Assembly: GCF_016907895.1 (NCBI RefSeq)
Contig: NZ_JAFBCV010000002.1
Location: 310,001-374,000 of the forward strand
Direction of reading: 5' to 3'
DNA: 64,000 bases
Source: Shouchella xiaoxiensis
GTDB lineage: Bacteria > Bacillota > Bacilli > Bacillales > Bacillaceae_D
This document shows positions 42,666-49,409 of the stretch, one piece after another; the stretch's first letter is position 1, and every line of letters begins with the position of its first letter. Under the pieces are notes generated by a model. That model was not told where the DNA came from, searched no databases, and was given only the letters and a program-made list of their open reading frames with translations. A program made the position numbers and the translations under genes.

Positions 42666-43238
42666 ATGAATAGAGACATTTTCGACAGAGACAAAAATGG
42701 CGAGACGATCTCACTGGACGACCCGGAATTTCCGAAAATGGCCGAAGCGATTGAACGTGCTCAAAAACGACTCGCAAGACTAAATCATAGCTATCATGAT
42801 GCGCCTGAGGTTCGCTCCATTTTTAGTGAGTTAACAGGAGCTCAGGTTCATGAGTCGTTTGAGCTCTTGCCACCGTTCTATACCGATTATGGACAAAATA
42901 TCCGCGTTGGCAAAGAGGTGTTTATCAATCAAGGCTGCACCTTTATGGATCGTGGTGGCATTACAATTGAGGAAAAGGTGCTCATTGCGCCAAAAGTGAA
43001 TCTAGTTACGATTAACCACCCCGTCTCGCCAACTGAGCGCAGAGCAACGTACAGCAAGCCGATTCTCATCAAAAAAGGGGCGTGGATTGGCATCAATGCG
43101 ACCATCATGCCCGGTGTAACGATTGGTGAGAACGCCATCGTATCAGCGGGGGCTGTCGTCACAAAAGACGTCGAGGATAATGTGATTGTCGCGGGTGTGC
43201 CGGCAAAGGTTATCAAGCAAATTGAGGTAGAAGCGTAA
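42666..43238 (+). CDS. Sugar O-acetyltransferase, Maa/LacA family
   Basis: Hexapeptide-repeat (left-handed beta-helix) acetyltransferase of 190 residues. It has the N-terminal helical segment (SYHDAPEVRSIFSELTG), FYTDYGQNIRVGKEVFINQG CTFMDRG and the catalytic-His region INHPVSPTERR. The C-terminal hexapeptides are IGINATIMPGVTIGENAIVS AGAVVTKDV. It acetylates maltose, galactosides or similar acceptors. AAGGAGG precedes the ATG. It sits between SDR and MerR genes, with only 12 bases before the latter's start codon. Confidence 0.9.
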   Translation: MNRDIFDRDKNGETISLDDPEFPKMAEAIERAQKRLARLNHSYHDAPEVRSIFSELTGAQVHESFELLPPFYTDYGQNIRVGKEVFINQGCTFMDRGGITIEEKVLIAPKVNLVTINHPVSPTERRATYSKPILIKKGAWIGINATIMPGVTIGENAIVSAGAVVTKDVEDNVIVAGVPAKVIKQIEVEA

Positions 43239-43250
43239 GGAGGGATCACG

Positions 43251-43655
43251 ATTTTCAGAATTGGTGAAATCGCAAAAGAGTTAAAGGTGAAAGAGCATAC
43301 GCTACGCTACTACGAGCAGATTGGCTTTATTGCCCCAAAGCGAGATGAAAACAACGTCCGCTGGTATTCAAAAGAAGATCGAAACTGGATTGAATTTGTG
43401 CTGCATATGAAGCAAACCGGGATGACGCTGGAAAATTTAAAAACCTATTTCAACTTATGGCACTCTGAAGATGGGCTGGACGAATTGCTTCAGATCCTTA
43501 GAAATCATCGACAAAGCGTGCAAGAGCAGTTAGCGATCTATCAGGCTAATCTTGAGCTGATCGATAAGAAAATTGCGTTTTACGAGAAAAGCAAGGAGCC
43601 GGGCTTCGAAAAAAACTTGTTTCAAACGTTTGTTGATGAGCAGCAGTCGGAGTGA
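43251..43655 (+). CDS. MerR-family regulator starting at ATT
   Basis: A 134-residue regulator. The frame reads IFRIGEIAKELKVKEHTLRY and onward, the complete MerR winged helix-turn-helix, from ATT at 43251 with AAGGAGGG 7-8 bases upstream. An in-frame TAA (the acetyltransferase stop, 43236) precludes an upstream start. The GTG at 43287 would delete helix 1. It therefore very probably initiates at ATT. The C-terminal coiled coil has QLAIYQANLELIDKKIAFYE. It resembles YyaN/AdhR-type regulators that control adjacent dehydrogenases. Confidence 0.85.
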   Translation: MFRIGEIAKELKVKEHTLRYYEQIGFIAPKRDENNVRWYSKEDRNWIEFVLHMKQTGMTLENLKTYFNLWHSEDGLDELLQILRNHRQSVQEQLAIYQANLELIDKKIAFYEKSKEPGFEKNLFQTFVDEQQSE

Positions 43656-43686
43656 GGAAGGTGTTAAGAGCTACTATAAAACAAAA

Positions 43687-43722
43687 ACAAGGGACCTACT
43701 TGATTAAGGGGTCCCTTGTTTA
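43687..43722 (+). terminator. Terminator of the SDR-acetyltransferase-MerR operon
   Basis: ACAAGGGACC pairs with GGTCCCTTGT around a 13-base loop, followed by T. It lies about 30 bases after the stop. Confidence 0.85.
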
Positions 43723-43775
43723 TTAGTGTTAATAAGTTTAAAACATACCTAGCAATAATGCAATCGTATTCTTGC

Positions 43776-44849
43776 TTACACTGACAAGGATTTCTCAATC
43801 CCCATAATGGTCTGGTGTTTTTTCTTAGCAATTGCTAATTTCGAATAATGCAGAGCCGTGCTAAAATCTCCTTTAAGTTCAAAGTGCTGAGCAACTTCTT
43901 CACATACCTCTGAGCATTCGAAGAAAAGTTGATTATCCTCTAATTTCTTAATGCCACTTTCAACTAACGCTAAGTCATTATCTAGATAGAGTCCACGTAC
44001 GACCTGACTTCTAGCAGAGAACTCGTCCAGTTTTAGTTTCTTAATTTCTGTTTCAATTGTAGATAGATCAGCAACAGCTAAGCCTAAGCGCAAGCGAATG
44101 TTTGCCACATAAAACCGCGACTTAATCCCATTAATCGCTCTAGCGTGCTCGGGAATAGATAAGGCTTGCTCCATACAGCTAAGCGCAGCTTCCAACTGCT
44201 TTTGTGCTAAACGATTCATACCCATATTGTAAAAGATCAGTCCTCTTCTAAAAGGATACGGTTTCGACAATTCAATTAACTCCTTAAAAAGCGATTCTGC
44301 TGAGTCAAATCGAGAAAGTTCAGATTCAATCGCTGCTAAAACCATCTTGCAAACAAGCTCATTTTCTTTATACAATGATTGCTTCTCAAAAAATTCTAGC
44401 GCTTGTTCTATGTATGATGATGCAAAACTATACTGGTCAATTCGGTAATAGCTTATCCCTAATTTCTGATAGAATTCTGCTTTTTCAGATGGATCATTTA
44501 CTTGCTCAATTAAGCGTTCAGCAATCTTAAAAGTACGAATCGCAGATTTATACCTGCCATGAAGGAACTCATTTTGACCAGAAACGTAATAGTACATAAA
44601 GTACAAATATTCTTCTGTTTTCCTTTCAACCTCATTCCACTCAGTTGTGTTTTTCTGGTTAGTAAGTAAATCGTGGCGCATAGAAATTAGTTGATAATAA
44701 GCCAACATTTTATCATCGGGCTTCATTTTCTCGACGGCGATGAGAGCTTGATCCCGTGCAGCCTTTGCTGATTCAATGTCTTTAGCCATCAGGCAGCTAT
44801 GCCATTCTACAATTTTCCCCCCGACTTTTTCAGGTGCCAATAAATTCAT
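43776..44849 (-). CDS. Rap-family tetratricopeptide regulator
   Basis: A 357-residue Rap/TPR protein: an N-terminal three-helix bundle (VGGKIVEWHSCLMAKDIESA, then YYQLISMRHDLL) and about six TPR units such as YKSAIRTFKIAERLIEQVND and YRIDQYSFASSYIEQALEFF. Rap proteins dephosphorylate Spo0F or block ComA and related regulators, and are switched off by Phr peptides. No phr-like secreted peptide was found overlapping or following the 3' end. It is thus either an orphan Rap or responds to a peptide encoded elsewhere. Confidence 0.9.
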   Translation of the reverse strand: MNLLAPEKVGGKIVEWHSCLMAKDIESAKAARDQALIAVEKMKPDDKMLAYYQLISMRHDLLTNQKNTTEWNEVERKTEEYLYFMYYYVSGQNEFLHGRYKSAIRTFKIAERLIEQVNDPSEKAEFYQKLGISYYRIDQYSFASSYIEQALEFFEKQSLYKENELVCKMVLAAIESELSRFDSAESLFKELIELSKPYPFRRGLIFYNMGMNRLAQKQLEAALSCMEQALSIPEHARAINGIKSRFYVANIRLRLGLAVADLSTIETEIKKLKLDEFSARSQVVRGLYLDNDLALVESGIKKLEDNQLFFECSEVCEEVAQHFELKGDFSTALHYSKLAIAKKKHQTIMGIEKSLSV

Positions 44850-45680
44850 TATGTAACCACCTCTTCGCTGATGTTAAGTTTGTATTAGTATAAAATTGTT
44901 CCGTAAAAATGGAAAGAGAATCTAGGCGTTTCCCAATAAGCTTTTTGTTAAACATCTCATCAATCAGATATTCGTTTAGCAACACTTATTCGAACTGTAT
45001 GGTTTCATTTTTAAAATGGATGATTTTTAATTTTTCTTGGAAAACTGCCATCGGTTTCGGAGAAAGAGGGTGGGTGAACATGCTTCTACTTGCCTAAATT
45101 ACTTGATACGCAAATTCAATTGGAGAAATCAAATATAAAAGTGCGCCTTATAAGCATGAAATCGCTTTGTTACGCCCAGAAATGAAAAACCTGTTTCCAA
45201 ATAGTTGTCGAGCGTATTGTCATGTAAATAGCTTATAGAAAATAAAGAAGATAAAGTGAGTAAACGAAGGATTCGGCTCACTTCATCTATAGTTTATTTA
45301 AGGAGTTACTAATACAAGCAATAGTTCTTCTATCTCACTAGAAAGGAGATTTCTGGCAGGTGAGTGAGTGTCCGCAGAAAAGTAACTATCAATCAAATAA
45401 TCTAAGTGCCTTTCAAACAGAAATCGTTCATACGAAGAGATCATGGTTTAAGCTCCCTATTACATGCCGTAACAACTTGGTTACCCTAAACAAGCGGAGT
45501 TAAACAAAAGAATGAATGGGTATTTAATGAGAACAGAGAGCAAGAAGGCGCGGTTAGGTTATTTAGGGATTAAATAAAAAAAACCGTTAGTTAAAAAGAA
45601 TTTTAAGTGAAGCCAGTTGATGATAGAATTGAATTGAATTCAATCGCAATACTTTTTTCTAACGGATAAAGGGGAATGAT
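44850..45680. other. Gene-poor 830-bp stretch
   Basis: No convincing gene. An inverted repeat AAGTGAG/CTCACTT occurs at 45254-45260 and 45277-45283. Isolated ribosome-like sites lead only to a five-codon frame near 45080 and other short frames. Frequent stops on all strands and mixed composition suggest decayed or regulatory DNA. The rap promoter should lie at its left end. Confidence 0.5.
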
Positions 45681-45764
45681 ATGATAGTGCTGTTAAATAT
45701 GTTATCCGATAAGCAGCTTGAAGCAGATTTGCGAATTAACCAGTTTATCGGAATGGTGGTTTAA
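45681..45764 (+). CDS. Candidate 27-residue peptide, Sda-like start
   Basis: MIVLLNMLSDKQLEADLRIN and seven more residues, with AAAGGGG 6-7 bases before the ATG. LSDKQL resembles the start of the sporulation kinase inhibitor Sda, but the remainder is too short and does not match. It may be a remnant or chance. The stop codon abuts the first ars operator. Confidence 0.3.
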   Translation: MIVLLNMLSDKQLEADLRINQFIGMVV

Positions 45765-45788
45765 ATTAATCAAAATTACTTGATTAAT
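45765..45788. promoter_or_regulatory. ArsR operator copy 1
   Basis: ATTAATCAA-N6-TTGATTAAT, a perfect 9-bp-arm palindrome containing the ATCAA-N6-TTGAT core of Gram-positive arsenic operators. Confidence 0.75.
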
Positions 45789-45815
45789 AAAAAAAGATAT
45801 GATAAGTTAAGATTA

Positions 45816-45831
45816 ATCAAAAAAAATTGAT
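45816..45831. promoter_or_regulatory. ArsR operator copy 2
   Basis: ATCAA-AAAAAA-TTGAT, 17 bases before the arsR start codon. It is identical over 16 bp to copy 3. Confidence 0.75.
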
Positions 45832-45848
45832 GAAAGAAGCTGGTCATC

Positions 45849-46166
45849 ATGCAACAAATCACTAGCGGTATATTAACAGAAAGAGAATTAAAGTCGTACG
45901 AAACCCAGTTTAAAGCTTTGGCTGATACTAGACGATTGCATTTACTAAACTTATTGAGTGTCCGTGGTGAGATGTGTGTCTGTGATTTAACAGAGGAGTT
46001 ACACATTCCACAGTCCAAACTCTCTTATCATTTAAAACTTATGACTGATGCAAAAATTTTAAATAAAGATACTAGAGGAACCTGGAGCTACTACAGCGTA
46101 AATGAGCAACACGTTGATCACCTCTTATCTGAACAACTTTGTTGTATCTTAAAACCGTCTAATTAA
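45849..46166 (+). CDS. arsR: Arsenic-responsive repressor ArsR
   Basis: A 105-residue winged-helix repressor: FKALADTRRLHLLNLL, the arsenite-binding EMCVCDLTEEL (Cys43, Cys45), and recognition helix IPQSKLSYHLKLM. A CysCys pair near the C-terminus (SEQLCCILKPSN, Cys98-99) could take part in metalloid binding. Two operators lie upstream and one before the next gene, so it should repress both arsR and arsI. A hairpin with T-tract overlaps its 3' end, which may reduce read-through. Confidence 0.93.
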   Translation: MQQITSGILTERELKSYETQFKALADTRRLHLLNLLSVRGEMCVCDLTEELHIPQSKLSYHLKLMTDAKILNKDTRGTWSYYSVNEQHVDHLLSEQLCCILKPSN

Positions 46167-46176
46167 CGGTTTTAAT
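46151..46176 (+). terminator. Hairpin between arsR and arsI
   Basis: AAAACCGT pairs with ACGGTTTT around CTAATTA, overlapping the arsR stop codon and followed by AATTT. It is a weak terminator or attenuator. Confidence 0.6.
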
Positions 46177-46188
46177 TTATAAATAATA

Positions 46189-46206
46189 AATCAAAAAAAA
46201 TTGATT
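46189..46206. promoter_or_regulatory. ArsR operator copy 3, upstream of arsI
   Basis: AATCAA-AAAAAA-TTGATT, a perfect palindrome 17 bases before the arsI start codon. It suggests that arsI has its own ArsR-controlled promoter. Confidence 0.75.
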
Positions 46207-46223
46207 AAGGAGTGTTTTACATA

Positions 46224-46622
46224 ATGAATGTACACATTGGTTTAAATGTAAAAAACCTAGAGGAAAGCAAGGAATTCTATCGGAAATTTTTTAGTATGGA
46301 TCCGGTAAAAGTAAAAGAAGGTTATGTAAAGTTTTTAACTTCTGAGCCAAACTTGAATTTAACACTAACTGAAGTAGATCGAGTAGAAGGAAATACGATT
46401 AATCATTTAGGCGTACAAGTCAATTCAAAAGAGGACGTGAGCCTCCACAAAGAACGTCTTGAAAAAGAAGGTTTTTTTGCCAAAGAAGAATTAAATACGA
46501 CATGTTGCTACGCTATACAAGATAAATTTTGGGTAACAGATCCTGATGGGAATGAGTGGGAATATTTTTATACAAAGCAAGATGTGGATACAAAAGACGG
46601 TTCTCCGTGTTGTGCAAGTTAA
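46224..46622 (+). CDS. arsI: ArsI organoarsenical C-As lyase (ArsI/CadI family)
   Basis: Vicinal-oxygen-chelate dioxygenase that cleaves the carbon-arsenic bond of trivalent methyl- and aromatic arsenicals. In 132 residues it shows the ferrous ligands His4, His61 and Glu113 in their usual places (NVHIGLNV, INHLGVQV, EWEYFY). The arsenic-binding pair Cys94-Cys95 sits in TTCCYAIQDKFWVTDPDG, and a second CysCys lies at the C-terminus. The ATG at 46224 matches the family N-terminus; the AAGGAG site lies about 12 bases upstream. It is the only resistance gene after arsR here: no arsB/acr3 or arsC is present in the window. Confidence 0.9.
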   Translation: MNVHIGLNVKNLEESKEFYRKFFSMDPVKVKEGYVKFLTSEPNLNLTLTEVDRVEGNTINHLGVQVNSKEDVSLHKERLEKEGFFAKEELNTTCCYAIQDKFWVTDPDGNEWEYFYTKQDVDTKDGSPCCAS

Positions 46623-46638
46623 AAAAATAAACGAGGTT

Positions 46639-46675
46639 AAATAAGTCAATCTTACTAGTTGGATTGACTTATTTT
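46639..46675 (+). terminator. Terminator after arsI
   Basis: AAATAAGTCAATC pairs with GATTGACTTATTT around a 10-base loop, ending in T. Confidence 0.88.
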
Positions 46676-46915
46676 GTTGTTTGCGACGTATAGAGTGCAG
46701 AAATTGAAGCAGATAGCTAAAACCCAAATGCAGTGAAAACGATAAAGGGAGTTACTGAACGTTCATAGTAAACATAGGTTTTTTCTGAAGCTGGTAAACA
46801 AGCTAGACATTCGAGAAATGAAGAATTGCAGTTTTCCTGTTCTTTTTTATCGGTTATAATCAAAACAACTAAAAGTAGAATAAGTGATTTAGTTCAGACA
46901 GGAGCCAGCAAAAAG

Positions 46916-47962
46916 ATGATTTATTTTCAGAACGACTATGCAGAGGGCGCACATGAAACGATCTTAAACAAATTACTTGAAACAAACGAGGTGCAAACCC
47001 CTGGTTATGGAACGGATGAATTTACGAGTCGAGCAAAAGAGTTGATTAAACAAGCGTGCGCCAGTCCAGAAGCGGACGTTCACTTTTTAACGGGTGGGAC
47101 ACAGACGAATACAACGGTTATATCGGCGATGCTTAGACCGCATCAAGGCGTCATTTCCGCAGATTCGGGTCATATTGCCGTGCATGAGGCAGGTGCCATC
47201 GAGTCAACCGGACATAAAATTAGTACACTAGCAAGCGATGACGGGAAGTTGACTCATGAGCAGGTGGACGCTGCTATTACGGATCATTTTAACGATCCAA
47301 CGCATGAGCATATCGTCCAACCGGGACTCGTGTATATCTCGCAACCAACGGAGTTAGGCACAATGTATTCAAAAACTGAGCTAACGCAGCTTAAGAAAGT
47401 TTGCGACAAGCATGATGTTCCGTTGTTTATTGATGGGGCGAGGCTGGGCTATGCGCTTGCTGCTAAAGAAAGCGACTTAAAGCTTGCGGATGTTGCGGCA
47501 CTTTGTGATGTCTTCTACATCGGCGGGACGAAGGTGGGCGCTTTATTCGGTGAGGCTGTGGTCATTACGAACGAGAAATGGCAAAAGGATTTCAGATCGA
47601 TTATCAAGCAAAGAGGGGCGATGCTTGCAAAAGGAAGGCTACTTGGCATTCAGTTTGAAACATTGTTCACCGATAATCTTTATGGGCGTTTGTCGTCTCA
47701 TGCGATTGAGATGGCCGATAAGCTGAAGCAAGCGTTTCTCGACATCGGCATTTCGTTTAAATACGAGCCAAGTACAAACCAGCTGTTTCCGATCGTACCG
47801 AATCAGCTTATTGAGCAGCTTAGCTCGCGCTTTGCCTTCTATCAGTGGGAGAAATACGATAACGAGCATACGGTCTGTCGTTTTATTACAAGCTGGGCAA
47901 CGAAAGAGGAACAGATTCAAGCGTTAAAGGAAGACTTAACAACGTATCATTTGGTTAAATAA
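46916..47962 (+). CDS. Threonine aldolase-like PLP enzyme
   Basis: PLP-dependent beta-eliminating lyase-type enzyme of 348 residues, most like low-specificity L-threonine aldolase, which splits threonine to glycine and acetaldehyde. Key stretches are YFQNDYAEGAHETIL, FLTGGTQTNTTVISAM, HEAGAIESTGHKI, the Asp in PLFIDGARLGYAL and the PLP-lysine region FYIGGTKVGALFGEAVV. The frame extends upstream, but the family start MIYFQND at 46916 fits, with AGGAG 11 bases before. It is isolated; the natural substrate could be another beta-hydroxy amino acid. Confidence 0.88.
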   Translation: MIYFQNDYAEGAHETILNKLLETNEVQTPGYGTDEFTSRAKELIKQACASPEADVHFLTGGTQTNTTVISAMLRPHQGVISADSGHIAVHEAGAIESTGHKISTLASDDGKLTHEQVDAAITDHFNDPTHEHIVQPGLVYISQPTELGTMYSKTELTQLKKVCDKHDVPLFIDGARLGYALAAKESDLKLADVAALCDVFYIGGTKVGALFGEAVVITNEKWQKDFRSIIKQRGAMLAKGRLLGIQFETLFTDNLYGRLSSHAIEMADKLKQAFLDIGISFKYEPSTNQLFPIVPNQLIEQLSSRFAFYQWEKYDNEHTVCRFITSWATKEEQIQALKEDLTTYHLVK

Positions 47963-48032
47963 TACAGAGTGGCTAGGTTACTAAAGGGAGGATCTGAAAA
48001 GACAAGTAATCTCAATTATGCTGAGTAGAACC

Positions 48033-48122
48033 GCTACAGGAGAATTATTCGCTTTCCCGGTGCACGGCCTCAGCCTCTTCCGTGGAAAACCACCACTCCA
48101 TAGTCTTCAGATTCTCCTTCCG
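48033..48122. repeat. Degenerate GC-rich interspersed repeat
   Basis: A 90-bp stretch with GGAGAAT (48039-48045) and ATTCTCC (48111-48117) as inverted ends and an inner CGCTTTCCCGGTGCACGGC CTCAGCCTC segment. The layout resembles the widespread ~100-bp Bacillaceae repeats that carry CGCTTTCCGCGG and GAGCCTCC motifs. It is clearly more GC-rich than its surroundings. The rest of the 47963-48331 gap holds one further imperfect hairpin (GACGAAC/GTTCGTC near 48147-48176) and no gene. Confidence 0.45.
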
Positions 48123-48306
48123 CTAATGTTAATATAAAACAAACGACGAACGTTTTTAATTTAGGAGATGTTCGTCATTTGGTCTGTCTATCTTCTTTTA
48201 CCCTTTCTTAATGTTTTTTTCCATTAAAGAGGACAAGAAGACTGTTTAATGGAAAGAGATTAATTGATAGTAACACAAGAACATCCTCATAAAGTAGCTG
48301 GATTGT

Positions 48307-48333
48307 AAGAGTGGGATTAACCACTCTTTTTTT
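48307..48333 (+). terminator. Terminator facing the lipoprotein gene
   Basis: AAGAGTGG pairs with CCACTCTT around GATTAA, followed by seven T on the plus strand. Confidence 0.8.
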
Positions 48334-48844
48334 ATGAACTACTATGACCGAGTACAATGGTTGCCGTTATGTATCCATCCGCATCCATAGCCTCAGATAT
48401 AGTAACCATGAATTGATTAGGCTCATCATCTTCTGATAAAGGATAAAGGCCGGATTCTTCATAAGCTGATGCTAGACTTTCACTTGTGTAACGAATGTTT
48501 ATTCTTGAATAGTCGCCAAGATCTTCTGTTTCTTCGCTTTCTTTTACCGCATCATCTGGCATAAATCTTTCTATACTTTCTAATGCCTCACCCATACTTC
48601 TAAGATTATTATCTGTCGCTTCGAAATCTAGACCTATGAAAATAGCGAATTCTTCTTCAAAAAACATAGCCAAGATGTAGTCATCTTGAAAGCTTGCGAC
48701 AGCTGCGTCTTTACCGTTTTTTTCTTCGCCATAAGCGCTAACAAAATCATCGTATGAATCGCCTAATCCTGCTATTTCATTATTGTCGGAGCAAGCCGCT
48801 AAAAATAAAGTTAGAACTCCTAATGTGTAGAATAGTCGTTTCAT
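48332..48844 (-). CDS. Hypothetical lipoprotein
   Basis: A 170-residue exported protein with a type II signal peptide (lipobox LAAC, Cys18). The domain is acidic and mixed alpha/beta (DYILAMFFEEEFAIFIGLDF, then SMGEALESIERFMPDDA). GGGGGAAAT precedes the ATG. No family is recognised. It should be anchored to the outer face of the membrane. Confidence 0.75.
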   Translation of the reverse strand: MKRLFYTLGVLTLFLAACSDNNEIAGLGDSYDDFVSAYGEEKNGKDAAVASFQDDYILAMFFEEEFAIFIGLDFEATDNNLRSMGEALESIERFMPDDAVKESEETEDLGDYSRINIRYTSESLASAYEESGLYPLSEDDEPNQFMVTISEAMDADGYITATIVLGHSSS

Positions 48845-48997
48845 CTAATTTCCCCCTGATAAGTTAAAAGTCTTGCTTACCCATTACGCTATAAAGAACG
48901 ACATCCATTCAGATGCAGGCAACTACATACTTTTAGAATGTGTCGACAATCTGCAGTAATCCATCTTCAAACCTTACCTATAATTCGTGCCATAGAC

Positions 48998-49032
48998 AAA
49001 AAAGAAGCAGGCAGCCACCCGCTTCTTTTTTT
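48998..49032. terminator. Terminator after the 49031-49198 small gene
   Basis: AGAAGC pairs with GCTTCT around a 12-base loop. Flanking A-runs and T-runs allow action on both strands. Confidence 0.75.
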
Positions 49033-49198
49033 ATATCGGTTCAACAGTCCATGTGATGTTTTTGTTTAAATTGTGAGCGTTTAGTTTCTTTGCTAGCAAT
49101 TCAGCAGCAACAGAATCAGAAAAGGTCTTATCCAAATGACTATTTGAATCCTTTAAAGTCTCTGTTACCCCTCTGACAGTCCGACAAATTCTGTACAT
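49031..49198 (-). CDS. Small hypothetical protein, 55 residues
   Basis: ATG at 49198 with AAAGGAG 9 bases upstream opens MYRICRTVRGVTETLKDSNS, continuing through HLDKTFSDSVAAELLAKKLN to TVEPI. A terminator follows the stop directly. Start, ribosome site and terminator together make a real gene likely. The helix SDSVAAELLAKKLNAHNLNK looks like a small cytoplasmic fold. No family is recognised. The remaining 48845-49400 gap holds nothing else that I can support. Confidence 0.6.
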   Translation of the reverse strand: MYRICRTVRGVTETLKDSNSHLDKTFSDSVAAELLAKKLNAHNLNKNITWTVEPI

Positions 49199-49409
49199 GG
49201 GGCATTCTCCTTTTCAGCTTAAAACTAAAGCTGTACATCTAGTGTCTCATACTTTCACTTCAATAGATAGAGTAAAAACTGAATTTTTACCCTTTTTTAA
49301 ACACAAATGAAATTTGCAAACAATAAATAAACGTTAGCAATTAATCAAACTTTTGGGTTTTCCGCGCTTCTTAATAGGGAAAGAACGACACATAAGGTAG
49401 GTGTTAAGG

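Noticed and set aside
44909-45097. A 62-codon plus-strand frame after the rap gene
   Set aside because: No ribosome site, low-quality composition and no similarity; probably chance.
48147-48176. Hairpin GACGAAC/GTTCGTC considered as terminator of the threonine aldolase-like gene
   Set aside because: Long loop and no T-tract; the hairpin at 48307-48333 is the better terminator.
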